From: Fusibacter bizertensis
Lineage (GTDB): Bacteria; Bacillota; Clostridia; Peptostreptococcales; Acidaminobacteraceae
Direction: 5' to 3'
DNA length: 64,000 bases
NCBI RefSeq assembly: GCF_029914245.1
Contig: NZ_JARYZI010000006.1
Location: forward strand, 124,001 to 188,000
The position numbers and the translations under genes were made by a program. The number at the start of each line of letters is the position of its first letter. The first letter of the stretch is position 1. The notes beneath the pieces were generated by a model. It worked only from the letters and a program-made list of their open reading frames with translations. It was not told the DNA's origin and did no database searches. This document shows positions 35,105 to 45,374 of this stretch, piece by piece.

Positions 35105-35533
35105 ATGATGAAAAGTGAACTAATCATAGAAATGGAAGATCTTCTGCTTGAAAAAATAGAAAGACAAAATAGATGTCTTAGTTTATATAAAACGTTAGAC
35201 GATAGCGTGAGGGCAGATCTATGTAGTGCGATATTTCGTAGCATCGATGAAGAAGTAATCCTGATTGGACATATAGATTTGGTTTTTGTTTCAAAATTAG
35301 AAAAATTTAAGAGCCGTCATAATGTTAGTGATTTGAGTGAACTAAAGCGTGAGGCTTTAGATGAGTTTGCCATGGTGAAAAAAGCTGTTAATAGGATATT
35401 GGAAAGCGATGAGAAGTTGAATATTTATTTTGATAGTACTTATTTGCTGCGCGTGAAAGCGAAAAAAGACGCCCAAGATCAAGTGAAAAAATTGCGTATG
35501 ACATCTGCTTATAGAAATATAAATAAAATATGA
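35105..35533 (+). CDS. Helical protein of unknown function, possible FlgN/FliT-type chaperone
   Basis: The protein is about 142 residues, cytoplasmic, charged and alpha-helical (ELIIEMEDLLLEKIERQNRCLSLYKTLDDSV...). No catalytic motif is visible. It occupies the place held by fliT in B. subtilis (after fliS, before hpf), and its length and heptad pattern suit a flagellar export chaperone, which is inference. ATG 35105 or 35108 is preferred over GTG 35093, which forms part of the GTGGAG ribosome site. Confidence 0.5.
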   Translation: MMKSELIIEMEDLLLEKIERQNRCLSLYKTLDDSVRADLCSAIFRSIDEEVILIGHIDLVFVSKLEKFKSRHNVSDLSELKREALDEFAMVKKAVNRILESDEKLNIYFDSTYLLRVKAKKDAQDQVKKLRMTSAYRNINKI

Positions 35534-35610
35534 TATTTTTTATAACTTAATGGTTATTACAAATGATCATGGGTATAAAATTAGATATCAAAAGTAAAGG
35601 GGTTGAGCTT

Positions 35611-36141
35611 ATGAAAGTAATCGTGACTGGAAGAAACCTAGTAATTACTGATGCAATTAGAGAGCAAGTAGAGAAGAAGCTTGGTAAATTTGACAAAATG
35701 TTTAATAAAGATGTCGAGGCACATGCGACTTTTAGTACTCAAAAAAACAAACATATCGTGGAGGTGACAATCCCACTCAAAAATGGGGCATTATTTAGAG
35801 CAGAAGGTATTACTGAAGATATGTATCAATCTATCGATGAAGCAATAGATCATATATCAAGACAAATGAAAAAACATAAAACAAAAATTGAAAAAAGATT
35901 TCATGCAAATGATTCAATTAGATTTGAAGAAATTCCAGATTCAGTTGAGGATTATCCAGAGCAATCTATCGTGAAGACGAAAAGATTTGGTGTTAAACCG
36001 ATGATGGCTGAGGAAGCGGTATTGCAGATGGAACTCTTGGGACATGACTTTTTCGTATTTCTCAATGGAGACACTGATGAAATCAACGTTGTATATAAGA
36101 GAAAAGACGGAGATTTTGGTTTAATTGAACCATATTTATAG
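35611..36141 (+). CDS. hpf: Ribosome hibernation promoting factor, long form
   Basis: This is a 176-residue long HPF. The N-terminal S30AE domain (residues 1-100, MKVIVTGRNLVITDAIREQVEKKLGKF) binds the decoding region, and the C-terminal domain (SIVKTKRFGVKPMMAEEAVLQMELLGHDFFVF) dimerises to form 100S ribosomes. ATG 35611 has AAAGGGG upstream; an in-frame start at 35563 would add 16 atypical residues. The position between flagellar genes and secA is the same as yvyD/hpf in B. subtilis. Confidence 0.95.
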   Translation: MKVIVTGRNLVITDAIREQVEKKLGKFDKMFNKDVEAHATFSTQKNKHIVEVTIPLKNGALFRAEGITEDMYQSIDEAIDHISRQMKKHKTKIEKRFHANDSIRFEEIPDSVEDYPEQSIVKTKRFGVKPMMAEEAVLQMELLGHDFFVFLNGDTDEINVVYKRKDGDFGLIEPYL

Positions 36142-36162
36142 TCGATAGTATAATATAATATC

Positions 36163-36206
36163 AAAGAGCAATTAATGTGGATAAACACATTAATTGCTCT
36201 TTTTAA
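36163..36206 (+). terminator. Terminator of hpf, possibly bidirectional
   Basis: A perfect 17-base-pair stem: 36163-36179 with 36186-36202 (AAAGAGCAATTAATGTG and its complement), six-base loop, T-run on the plus strand. It could also stop the convergent transporter transcript. Confidence 0.92.
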
Positions 36207-36245
36207 GTTAAAAATTGAACTTCTTATCCGGTTTAATTTGAGGCA

Positions 36246-37124
36246 TTAGGAAATTAATAGTACAGAAAGTATAATAAGAAAAATACCAATGTATTCTTTT
36301 CTTTCTAACTTTTCTTTAAATAAGAAAAAACTCAATAAACTGACGAGTACGATAGTGCTCGCGCTAAATAGAGGAAAAACAACGACAGCAAGCATATTAT
36401 TAAGGGCCATTACTAAGAAAAAAGAGGAGAGCAAATTTGGAAAACCTATGGTTATGCCCGTGATTAGATCCCATTTTCTAAAATTTTTCTGTTTGAAAAA
36501 CTGCTTTAAACTGAGTAATAGCGCAGTGAAAAAAACGATAAAAAGAAATACTTCCTTATATGCTACATCACTATACGTTTGAAAAATCTTGTTACCAAAA
36601 TCCGCAAATCCACCTATGAATAATAAAACAATTAGGACGGGGTGGATCTTAGAAAGTTTAAATGCACTAAAATCGATAGAGATATATAGAATCGCAACAA
36701 TCGCAAGTATAATACCGATCCATTGTTTTGTTGTTGGGTATTCCTTGAAAATAAGTAAGGACAACAGAACGGGAATCAATATGCCGATTTTACCGAATGC
36801 ACCTGCCATAGTAGCGCCACTTTGGCGCACTGCTTTTTGATAATAATAGAAACTAAAATAAAATAAGGCACCCGTTAATACACCTATAAGTATGGATAAC
36901 CCAAATTTTGATGTAATAAAACTTAGTAAATCAGGTGTTTCACTTAAGAGCACTTTGCCCTGAAACAACCAATTGTTCCTAAGGACAATGAATCCCATAA
37001 AAATAGTAATTACAAAATAATTAAGTGTAATCACTATAGCTTCTTGAACTTTATGTTGATGAGCGAGTTTGAATAGTATGGGTATAAGGGCGCTACTTAT
37101 AACAGCTCCAACTAAATAAATCAT
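36246..37124 (-). CDS. EamA/DMT-superfamily membrane transporter
   Basis: This 292-residue integral membrane protein has about ten hydrophobic helices and two halves of the EamA type (for example YYYQKAVRQSGATMAGAFGKIGILIPVLLSLLIF in the first half; LLAVVVFPLFSASTIVLVSLLSFFLFKEKLERKEYIGI in the second). Substrate is unknown. ATG at 37124 is chosen because CTGGAGATAAAATT precedes it; the upstream ATG at 37157 lacks a site. It converges on hpf. Confidence 0.8.
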   Translation of the reverse strand: MIYLVGAVISSALIPILFKLAHQHKVQEAIVITLNYFVITIFMGFIVLRNNWLFQGKVLLSETPDLLSFITSKFGLSILIGVLTGALFYFSFYYYQKAVRQSGATMAGAFGKIGILIPVLLSLLIFKEYPTTKQWIGIILAIVAILYISIDFSAFKLSKIHPVLIVLLFIGGFADFGNKIFQTYSDVAYKEVFLFIVFFTALLLSLKQFFKQKNFRKWDLITGITIGFPNLLSSFFLVMALNNMLAVVVFPLFSASTIVLVSLLSFFLFKEKLERKEYIGIFLIILSVLLIS

Positions 37125-37262
37125 AATTTTATCTCCAGTAGGTAAATTTTGTGTCATCTAAGTATACAATAGATTAACGATTCTGTACTAGTAAAATCGA
37201 TGCTCTGAAAAGTGAGCAGCACTTTAAAGGGCGTCGAAGCACAAGAGTACCATAACTAAAAA

Positions 37263-37305
37263 AGAGCTTCGTTAATAACTTATAAGTAGTTATTAACGAA
37301 GCTCT
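37263..37305 (-). terminator. Terminator of the small zinc-protein gene
   Basis: A perfect 18-base-pair stem (37263-37280 with 37288-37305), seven-base loop, and a run of T on the minus strand beyond 37263. Confidence 0.9.
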
Positions 37306-37326
37306 CTTTGTAAGTATATGATTAGT

Positions 37327-37476
37327 TTAGCATTTTCCTTTGATGTATTCGACACACTCTTCGCATATGCACTGATTTTTAAATGAGATGATATCGTTTT
37401 CCCCTCGACAAATTTTACAATACGTTTGATTAGGTACAATTGTGGTTTCTAGCTTGAAATTGTTTTGAACTTTCAT
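37327..37476 (-). CDS. Small zinc-ribbon protein resembling the sigma-G inhibitor Gin/CsfB
   Basis: This 49-residue protein is missed by long-ORF searches. It has a strong ribosome site (GGAGGAGTATTTA) and its own terminator. The Cys pattern YCKICRGENDIISF, QCICEECVEYIKGKC resembles Gin (CsfB), a small zinc protein that inhibits sigma-G during sporulation. The resemblance is by Cys spacing and size only, so a general zinc-ribbon protein is the safe call. Confidence 0.55.
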   Translation of the reverse strand: MKVQNNFKLETTIVPNQTYCKICRGENDIISFKNQCICEECVEYIKGKC

Positions 37477-37628
37477 TAAATACTCCTCCAATTGGCATAA
37501 TTTTACATCTATGAAAAAATTATAACATTTTCGTAAAATAAAAACAACAAAAAAGGAAGAAAATTCAAAATAAATTTATAAAAATAAAACTATAAAATTA
37601 AATCTATATCAGAATAACATAAAAATTA

Positions 37629-38012
37629 CTATGTCTTTTTATCAAGTTTACCTTTTTTAGCATTTCGCTCATATAGCATTTCAGCATATTCTCTTATTTT
37701 TAAGAGCTCAGTGAGTGGTAATGCTCTCATTTTATCAGCTTCCAAAATTACAAAATCCGCATTTGAGGGGTGGGGTTTTAAATACTCATCTAAGTCTTCA
37801 TTGACACTAGGTGTATAGACAAAAGATACAAGTTCCTCTATTGAAATATTAAATAATTTTGAAAAAGCATATAGTAAATCATAGCTAGGAACTCTTGATC
37901 CACGTTCATAGTGACTGAGCGTAGATGCAGAAATATTAAGTTTTTCCGCAGTCTCCTTTTGAGACATATTACTGGATTCACGAATCTCTTTTAATTTATT
38001 ACCGTTTAGCAT
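37629..38012 (-). CDS. XRE-family transcriptional regulator
   Basis: This 127-residue protein has a Cro/C1-type helix-turn-helix in residues 1-60 (KLKEIRESSNMSQKETAEKLNISASTLSHYERGSRVPS) and a short C-terminal helical tail. The start ATG at 38012 follows GATGAGGT; upstream in-frame codons overlap that site. Target genes are unknown; the divergent DUF5317 gene is one candidate. Confidence 0.85.
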   Translation of the reverse strand: MLNGNKLKEIRESSNMSQKETAEKLNISASTLSHYERGSRVPSYDLLYAFSKLFNISIEELVSFVYTPSVNEDLDEYLKPHPSNADFVILEADKMRALPLTELLKIREYAEMLYERNAKKGKLDKKT

Positions 38013-38304
38013 AGAATACCTCATCAATTGTCACTTAATTGAGTTTAGCATATAACAATATGGAAATATTTAGCGCTAGCCACATTGTATATTAGTCAGA
38101 CTGAACTGTACAAAATGTCAATTGTGTGATAGAAAATTATCAATTTGTTCATAATATAGACGCAGCTCTGAAAAGCTTGAGTGCTATAATACAAATTGTG
38201 GAATGCCGCTGAGTAGTTTAAAATCAATTTATTTTATGATAGAATAAGTTAAATGATTATCTTTAGAAATCTGATGATTTCTATGACTGACAAAGGAGTG
38301 TTCT

Positions 38305-38904
38305 ATGTATATTGAAGCAATATTACTAGGTTTGATCATAGGTTTAGCTCGTAATGGTAGATTAACAAATTTTTTTGAAGTAAGATTTAAAGGATGGGGA
38401 TTAAGTATACTGGCATTTTTACTTTTTTTAGTTCCTTACGGTTTAAAACTTTTAGATATTTCCTATGATAAACTTCAGATATTCCCCTTTGCAGCAATGG
38501 TAATTTGTGCCCTCATTGCACTGATGAATTTTGAAAAAACGGGCATGAAGATTTTATTGGTTGGGATATTGCTGAATTTGATTGCAATGGGTTTTAATGA
38601 TTTTAAAATGCCAATGGATACTGTTAAGATGGCAAGTCTCGGATTTAATTCATTTGTAGAATCCATGAACAATGGCGACGTAGTAAATTATATGCCATTA
38701 TCACAAGCGGAAGGATTTAGTAAATATCTAGGTAAAATTATTGCATTGCCAAAGGCATATCCGCTTGCCAAAGTTTTAAGTATCGGCGATTTCATAGTTT
38801 CAATCGGCATAGCATTTATCATTCAATATGAGATGTTACTCTCTTCACTAAAAAGTAGAGGGTCCATGTTACGGTTTACTTACAATTCAAAAATAAGAAG
38901 ATAA
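38305..38904 (+). CDS. DUF5317 family membrane protein
   Basis: This 199-residue membrane protein has about five hydrophobic segments. The opening IEAILLGLIIGLARNGRLTNF and the central NFEKTGMKILLVGILLNLIAMGFNDFKMP match the DUF5317 type. Function is unknown. ATG 38305 follows AAAGGAGTG. It lies upstream of secA with a 52-base gap and may be co-transcribed. A possible -10 (TATAAT, 38185-38190) lies in the 290-base gap before it; nothing else stands out there. Confidence 0.75.
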   Translation: MYIEAILLGLIIGLARNGRLTNFFEVRFKGWGLSILAFLLFLVPYGLKLLDISYDKLQIFPFAAMVICALIALMNFEKTGMKILLVGILLNLIAMGFNDFKMPMDTVKMASLGFNSFVESMNNGDVVNYMPLSQAEGFSKYLGKIIALPKAYPLAKVLSIGDFIVSIGIAFIIQYEMLLSSLKSRGSMLRFTYNSKIRR

Positions 38905-38956
38905 TATAAGTGATGGTTATGAGCAACTACAAATATAGAATAATGGGGACAGAATA

Positions 38957-41698
38957 ATGAGTCTTTTAAAAGTAATTTTTGGCGATATTAATGCAAAAGA
39001 AGTAAAGAAACTTGAAAAAACAGTGGATCAAATAGAAGCGTTAGAAGGAAAATATAGCGCTATGTCTGATCAAGAGCTTCAAGGGATGACAGCTTTACTA
39101 AAAGAACGTCTTTTTAAAGGTGAAACGCTAGATGATATTTTGCCAGATGCGTTTGCAACGGCAAGAGAAGCCGGTAAAAGAGTACTTGGCATGCGTGCCT
39201 ATAGAGTACAACTAATGGGTGGTATCGTTCTGCATCAAGGACGAATCGCTGAGATGAAAACGGGTGAAGGTAAAACGTTAGTGGCAACACTTCCTGCATA
39301 TCTCAACGCACTAAGTGGCGACGGTGTCCATATCGTTACTGTCAACGATTATCTTGCGTCTCGTGATAAAGAGTGGATGGGTAAAATTCATGAATTTTTA
39401 GGACTTAAAGTTGGTTGTGTTGTGCATGGTGTGGAAGGAGAAGATCGTAAAAATGCTTATCTTTCTGATATCACATATGGAACCAACAACGAGTTTGGTT
39501 TTGATTACTTAAGAGACAACATGGTAATGCGTCAAGAACGTCTAGTTCAGAGACCGCTTAACTTTGCAATTGTGGATGAGGTAGATAGTATACTTGTAGA
39601 TGAGGCAAGAACGCCTTTGATTATCTCAGGTGAAAGTGCGAAATCTACAGACCTTTATAGAGTCGCGAACATGTTTGCAAAAACGTTAAAAAACGAAGAA
39701 GATTTTAAAATTGATGAAAAAGCAAAAACGATTACTTTAACTGATGGCGTTGTTCAAGATAAGTTTGGTTCAGTTGAAGAAGGCAGTGAAAATAGAAATG
39801 GTGTTAAGAAAGCTGAAACTTATTTTGGAATTACTAATTTATCTGATCCGGAAAATCTTGAATTTTCACACCATATCAATCAAGCTATTAGAGCAAACTA
39901 CTTGATGAAGAGAGATGTAGATTATATCGTTAAAGATGGAGAAGTAATTATTGTTGATGAGTTTACTGGCCGTCTAATGTATGGTCGTCGTTATTCAAAT
40001 GGACTTCATCAAGCCATTGAAGCAAAAGAAAACATAGAAGTTAGAAAAGAATCGCAAACATTGGCGACAATTACGCTACAAAACTATTTCCGTATGTATA
40101 AAAAATTAGCGGGTATGACAGGTACGGCAAAAACAGAAGAAGAAGAATTTAGACATATTTACAACATGGATGTTGTAATGGTGCCAACCAATCGACCTAT
40201 CGCTAGACTTGACATGGAAGATGGCATTTATAAAAATTTGCAAGGTAAGTTTAATGCTGTTTTAAATGATATTGAAACACGCCACGCTACAGGTCAACCT
40301 ATACTTGTGGGTACAATTAGTATTGAAACTTCAGAGTTTTTAAGTACTTTGCTTAAGAAAAAAGGCATTAAACATGAAGTCTTAAATGCAAAGCAGCATG
40401 ATAGAGAAGCTGAAATTGTCGCTCAAGCAGGTCGATTTGGAGCAGTTACCATAGCGACTAATATGGCAGGTCGTGGTACAGATATCGTACTTGGTGGTAA
40501 TCCTGAATTCTTAGCAAAACGCGATATGTTAAAGAAAGGTTATGATGAAGCACTAGTATTGGCTGCCGCTAGTCCTATCGTAGGAGATGAACCAGAAGTA
40601 CAAGAGGCTAAAAAAGTATATGATGAACTTTATCATTCGCATAAAGTTGTAAATGATGCAGAAGCAGAACAAGTTAAAGCAGCAGGTGGACTTCATATTA
40701 TTGGTACAGAGAGACATGAGTCAAGACGTATTGATAATCAGCTTAGAGGTCGTGCGGGTCGTCAAGGAGATCCCGGATCTACTCAGTTTTATATCTCGTT
40801 TGAAGATGATTTGATGAGGTTATTTGTAAGTGAACGCGCTAAATCCATCGTTGATACGTTAGGTTTTGAAGAAGACATGCAACTTGAGAATAAACTTTTA
40901 ACCAAATCAATTGAAAACGCTCAGAAAAAAGTCGAGGGAAGAAACTTCGGAATCAGAAAGCATGTCCTTCAATACGATGATGTAATGAACATGCAACGTG
41001 AGATTATATATGGTCAAAGAAACAAGGTGTTACATGGTGAAGATTTAAGAGATAATGTCATGAACATGATTGAAAAAGTTATTGAACGTACTATTCCTAT
41101 GTTTACTGAAGGATATAAGTATCCTGAAGAGTGGGATTTAGAGGGTTTGTTTAACCACTTGCACCCATTGTTTTTACCTTTAGGATCTGTACAGATAGAT
41201 CGAGTTGAAGACCTTACAAAAGAAAGTCTAAAAGAAATAATTCTTGCGAAAGCAAAAGAAATTTATGCAATTAAAGAAGAAGAAATTGAAATTGAACGTA
41301 TGAGAGAGGTTGAACGCGCGATTCTTTTGAGAGTTGTTGATTTGCACTGGATTGATCACATAGATGCCATGGATGATTTGAAACAAGGTATTGGACTTAG
41401 AGCGATAGGACAGCAAGATCCAGTTATTGCATACAAAATGGAAGGTTTTGAGATGTTTGACGAGATGATTGCTAACATTCAAGAAGAAACCGTTAAAGCT
41501 TTATTCCATGCAACGATTCAAACGGAAACAGAACGAAAAGTCGTAGCTAAGATCACCAATACATCAGGTACTGGAGACGGAACTTCGACAAAAAAACCAG
41601 TAAAAGTAGATAAAAAAGTTGGTAGAAACGACCCTTGTCCGTGCGGGAGTGGCAAAAAATATAAAAAGTGCCATGGCGCTTCATACGATGGTGAATAG
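38957..41698 (+). CDS. secA: Preprotein translocase ATPase SecA
   Basis: SecA drives Sec-dependent export at the inner face of the membrane. The 913-residue protein has Walker [38 protein letters not shown], the [16 protein letters not shown] motif, [23 protein letters not shown] and a C-terminal zinc-binding tail [19 protein letters not shown]. Length and order (before prfB) match B. subtilis. Confidence 0.98.
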   Translation: MSLLKVIFGDINAKEVKKLEKTVDQIEALEGKYSAMSDQELQGMTALLKERLFKGETLDDILPDAFATAREAGKRVLGMRAYRVQLMGGIVLHQGRIAEMKTGEGKTLVATLPAYLNALSGDGVHIVTVNDYLASRDKEWMGKIHEFLGLKVGCVVHGVEGEDRKNAYLSDITYGTNNEFGFDYLRDNMVMRQERLVQRPLNFAIVDEVDSILVDEARTPLIISGESAKSTDLYRVANMFAKTLKNEEDFKIDEKAKTITLTDGVVQDKFGSVEEGSENRNGVKKAETYFGITNLSDPENLEFSHHINQAIRANYLMKRDVDYIVKDGEVIIVDEFTGRLMYGRRYSNGLHQAIEAKENIEVRKESQTLATITLQNYFRMYKKLAGMTGTAKTEEEEFRHIYNMDVVMVPTNRPIARLDMEDGIYKNLQGKFNAVLNDIETRHATGQPILVGTISIETSEFLSTLLKKKGIKHEVLNAKQHDREAEIVAQAGRFGAVTIATNMAGRGTDIVLGGNPEFLAKRDMLKKGYDEALVLAAASPIVGDEPEVQEAKKVYDELYHSHKVVNDAEAEQVKAAGGLHIIGTERHESRRIDNQLRGRAGRQGDPGSTQFYISFEDDLMRLFVSERAKSIVDTLGFEEDMQLENKLLTKSIENAQKKVEGRNFGIRKHVLQYDDVMNMQREIIYGQRNKVLHGEDLRDNVMNMIEKVIERTIPMFTEGYKYPEEWDLEGLFNHLHPLFLPLGSVQIDRVEDLTKESLKEIILAKAKEIYAIKEEEIEIERMREVERAILLRVVDLHWIDHIDAMDDLKQGIGLRAIGQQDPVIAYKMEGFEMFDEMIANIQEETVKALFHATIQTETERKVVAKITNTSGTGDGTSTKKPVKVDKKVGRNDPCPCGSGKKYKKCHGASYDGE

Positions 41699-41780
41699 TC
41701 AAAGTGGTCGTTAAAGCAAGTTTTTTGCTAATATTCACAAATTGTTATGAAACAAGCGTATAATATAATAGTCAGATTAG

Positions 41781-41811
41781 GCCAGAATTGATCTTTCATT
41801 CTGGCTTTTTT
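41781..41811 (+). terminator. Terminator after secA
   Basis: GCCAGAAT (41781-41788) with ATTCTGGC (41798-41805), then six T. A TATAATATAAT run lies about ten bases upstream. Confidence 0.85.
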
Positions 41812-41906
41812 AAAGTCTTAATTTTGTTGTGTTTCATCACAACTAGAATATCAATAATCAGAAGATGAATAGTCGGATGATGTTATTTATGAGAGAGGTG
41901 AGCTAT

Positions 41907-43035
41907 ATGATTTTATTAGAGAAAGTTGGAAAAGAAGTTAAAAAACTAAAGGCGTCTATCGCTGAGCTTGAGGTGTCACTTTGACTTAGCTAACGTTAGG
42001 TACAGAGTTGAAGAAATCGAGATGGATATGACAGCGCCCGATTTTTGGAATGACAACGAGGCAGCACAAATTAAGCTTAAGTTTCAAAAGATGCTAAAAA
42101 ATAAGATTGAAAAGTATGACCAACTGTTTGGAAAAGCAGAAGAACTTGAAGGCTTAATCGAAATGGCACTTGAAGATAACGATGATTCTATGGAAGAAGA
42201 GATTGATGAAAGTTATCGTGAACTTGAAGTAGCCTATGAAAAACTCTTGCTTGAAACGTTGTTAAAAGGCGATTATGATGCCAATAATGCAATTTTTTCT
42301 ATACATGCTGGTTCTGGTGGTACTGATGCGCAAGATTGGGCATCCATGCTACTTAGAATGTATAAAAGATGGGGTGAACAACACGGCTATGGTGTAAAAG
42401 TACTTGATCTTCAAAATGATACTGAAGCTGGAATCAAAAGCGTCTCTCTTCTATTCGAAGGTCTCAATGCTTATGGATTTTTAAAATCGGAAAAAGGTGT
42501 GCATCGTATTGTAAGGATTTCTCCTTTTGATGCCTCAGGTAAAAGACATACTTCTTTTTCATCGGTTGATGTTATGCCAGAACTCGATGATTCTGTTGAA
42601 ATTGATATAAATCCTGTAGACTTAAAGATTGATACGTATAGGTCTTCAGGATCTGGTGGTCAGCATGTTAATACCACAGACTCAGCGGTAAGGATTACAC
42701 ATATTCCAACAGGTGTTGTGGTGCAGTGTCAAAATGAAAGATCTCAGATTGCCAATAGAGCAACTGCTATGAAGATGCTCATGGGAAAATTAATTGAATT
42801 ACAAGAGCGTGAGCATAAAGACAAAATCGAGGACCTAGCAGGTGATTATTCACAAATCACATGGGGGAGTCAAATTAGATCGTATGTTTTTCATCCATAT
42901 AATCTTGTAAAAGACCATAGAACTGGTGCTGAAATGGGGAACATACAAGCGGTGATGGATGGAGATATAGATATATTTATTGATGCATATTTGAAGGAGG
43001 CCAACAACCATGAACTTAAAACCGACAACGCATAA
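41907..43035 (+). CDS. prfB: Peptide chain release factor 2, needs a programmed +1 frameshift
   Basis: RF2 ends translation at UAA and UGA. Frame 1 runs from ATG 41907 (RBS GAGAGGTGAG) for 25 codons to an in-frame TGA at 41982-41984. Slipping +1 at CTT-TGA-C continues as GACTTAGCT from 41983 to the stop at 43035, giving about 375 residues. GGQ lies in YRSSGSGGQHVNTTDSAVR, and the codon-recognition loop region is in SPFDASGKRHTSF (Ser-Pro-Phe of RF2). The join is 41907-41981 plus 41983-43035. Confidence 0.96.
41972..41985 (+). other. RF2 programmed frameshift site
   Basis: GAGGTG followed by TCA CTT TGA C: a Shine-Dalgarno-like stretch shortly upstream of the slippery CTT, then the UGA stop with a following C. 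It is the autoregulatory site of prfB: low RF2 favours the shift. Confidence 0.93.
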
Positions 43036-45307
43036 AGAAGAGACTGAGGCAGCTTTAGAAGCAGAAAAACTAGCGATTATTGAAGATGCAGCAGCAAGAA
43101 AACTTATCGTCGCGCAACTGAGTAAAGAGTTGGCACTTAAGTCGTCTCAAGTCGAATCTACTATTGCTTTAATAGATGAAGGAAATACAATCCCATTTAT
43201 TGCAAGGTATCGTAAAGAAGTAACAGGTGGTATCAGCGATGAAGTGCTTAGAAATTTTGATGACAGGCTCAAATACCTTAGAAATCTACAAGCGAGAAAA
43301 AATGAAGTCTTGAGAATAATTGATGAACAAGGAAAATTGACCCCTGAATTAAAGGCGGATATTGAAAAAGCTACTGTACTCCAAACTGTAGAAGACTTGT
43401 ATCGACCATATAAACAGAAAAAAAGCACGCGTGCTTCAAAAGCAATCGATAGAGGACTTGAACCGCTTGCAGATGTAATTTGGTCACAAGAGATGGTTAG
43501 TGGTGATTTTGATTCGATAGCTGCTACGTATATAGATGCTGAAAAAGAAGTCGCAACCACTGCTGATGCTATTGCTGGTGCAATGGATATTATTGCTGAG
43601 CGTATCTCTGATCATCCTGAGAACCGCGCATTTATCAGAAAGATGTCTATTGCACAAGGCGTTGTAGAGTCAACAGCAGTAAATGATGCAGAATCCACAG
43701 TGTTTGACATGTATTATAAGTACTCAGAGCCAATTTCAAAAATTGTTAACCATAGGATTTTAGCAATGAACAGAGGTGAAAGCGAAAAAATTCTAAAAGT
43801 TAAGTTAAATACACCAGATGCGTTGATACTTGAGCGCCTAGAGAAAGCTGTTGTTACAAATCCCAAAGCGATAACAACGGGCTATCTAGTGGCGGCAATG
43901 GAAGATGCTTATAAAAGGTTGATTTCACCTTCTATTGAAAGGGAAATTAGAAGTATGTTAACAGAACGTGCTGAAGAAGAGGCGATTAAAGTTTTTGGGA
44001 AAAACACCAAGTCTCTTTTATTAGTTGCTCCTGTAAAAGATGCACGTGTTCTTGCCGTTGATCCAAGTTATCGAACTGGTTGTAAACTTGCCGTTTTAGA
44101 TGAAACAGGAAAACTTTTAGAATACGCAACAATCTATCCAAATGCACCACAAAACAAAGTTGAGGAAGCTAAGGTTAAGCTAACTGAACTCATCAAAAAA
44201 CACCGAATCAACATTATTCCTATTGGAAATGGAACGGCATCTAGAGAAACAGAACAACTAATAGCGGAACTCATAAAAGAGTTAAAAGAAGAAGTTTACT
44301 ATACCATTGTCAGCGAGGCAGGAGCTTCGGTGTATTCTGCATCTAAACTTGCTACAGAAGAGTATCCGGATATAGATGTATCTATAAGAGGTGCAATCTC
44401 TATTGGAAGGCGTCTTCAAGATCCACTTGCAGAACTCGTTAAAATAGATCCTAAAAGTATAGGTGTAGGGCAATATCAACACGATGTTAATCAAAAAAGA
44501 TTGGAAGAACAGTTGACGAATGTCGTTGAGGATTGTGTTAACAGTGTCGGCGTTGACCTCAATACTGCTACACCATCTCTACTGAGCTATGTTTCAGGTG
44601 TTTCATCGGCAATCGCTAAAAATATCGTAGCTTATCGAGATGAAAATGGTAAATTCAAGTCTAGAAAAGAACTTCTAAAAGTTAAACGACTAGGTGATAA
44701 AGCTTATCAGCAAGCAGTTGGTTTTATGAGGATTCCAAAAGCGAAGAATCCACTAGATAATACGGCTGTCCATCCAGAATCATATGAAACGACAAACAGA
44801 CTTCTAGATACACTGGGATTTAGCCAAGAAGATATCGCTAGTGGGGCTGTGAAAGACATCGTAGGTCGCGTGATTCTTCAATCGGGTGTAATGGGTAGCC
44901 AACCGGATGCGATGAAATATCAAATGGGCCTGGAGAAGTTATCTAAACAACTTGATATAGGGGTACTCACATTAAAAGATATTGTAGATGAGATCGTAAA
45001 ACCTGGTCGCGATCCAAGGGAAGATATGCCGAAACCGATCTTCAGAAGTGATGTTCTGAAAATGGAAGATTTGCAAGTAGGGATGATCATGCAAGGCACT
45101 GTTAGAAATGTTGTGGATTTTGGCGCTTTCGTAGATATCGGTGTCAAGCAAGATGGGCTTGTGCATATCTCTGAGATTTGCGATCGATTTATCAAACACC
45201 CTATGCAAGTACTTTCTGTTGGAGACAATGTGAAAGTTCAAATTATTAGTATTGATCTCAATCGACATAAAATTGGCATGACCATGAAAAATATTAAAGA
45301 ATCCTAA
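43010..45307 (+). CDS. tex: Tex family S1 RNA-binding protein
   Basis: The 765-residue protein has a Tex N-terminal region (SKELALKSSQVESTIALIDEGNTIPFIARYRKEVTGG), a YqgF-like RNase H fold (LAVDPSYRTGCKLAVLDETGK), helix-hairpin-helix motifs (LLSYVSGVSSAIAKNIVAYRDENGKF) and a C-terminal S1 domain (MIMQGTVRNVVDFGAFVDIGVKQDGLVHISEI). Tex proteins affect transcription and stress tolerance. The start overlaps the end of prfB by 26 bases and has GAAGGAGG upstream, suggesting coupling. Confidence 0.93.
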   Translation: MNLKPTTHKEETEAALEAEKLAIIEDAAARKLIVAQLSKELALKSSQVESTIALIDEGNTIPFIARYRKEVTGGISDEVLRNFDDRLKYLRNLQARKNEVLRIIDEQGKLTPELKADIEKATVLQTVEDLYRPYKQKKSTRASKAIDRGLEPLADVIWSQEMVSGDFDSIAATYIDAEKEVATTADAIAGAMDIIAERISDHPENRAFIRKMSIAQGVVESTAVNDAESTVFDMYYKYSEPISKIVNHRILAMNRGESEKILKVKLNTPDALILERLEKAVVTNPKAITTGYLVAAMEDAYKRLISPSIEREIRSMLTERAEEEAIKVFGKNTKSLLLVAPVKDARVLAVDPSYRTGCKLAVLDETGKLLEYATIYPNAPQNKVEEAKVKLTELIKKHRINIIPIGNGTASRETEQLIAELIKELKEEVYYTIVSEAGASVYSASKLATEEYPDIDVSIRGAISIGRRLQDPLAELVKIDPKSIGVGQYQHDVNQKRLEEQLTNVVEDCVNSVGVDLNTATPSLLSYVSGVSSAIAKNIVAYRDENGKFKSRKELLKVKRLGDKAYQQAVGFMRIPKAKNPLDNTAVHPESYETTNRLLDTLGFSQEDIASGAVKDIVGRVILQSGVMGSQPDAMKYQMGLEKLSKQLDIGVLTLKDIVDEIVKPGRDPREDMPKPIFRSDVLKMEDLQVGMIMQGTVRNVVDFGAFVDIGVKQDGLVHISEICDRFIKHPMQVLSVGDNVKVQIISIDLNRHKIGMTMKNIKES

Positions 45308-45374
45308 TGCAGTATGACGTTAGAAGTGCTATAATTTAATTAGTGTTACGAAACAATACGTAGGGAGGCCATTC

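Noticed and set aside
38122-38160. Rex-type operator near the DUF5317 gene
   Set aside because: The TTGTG...ATCAATTTG stretch does not match the Rex palindrome well.
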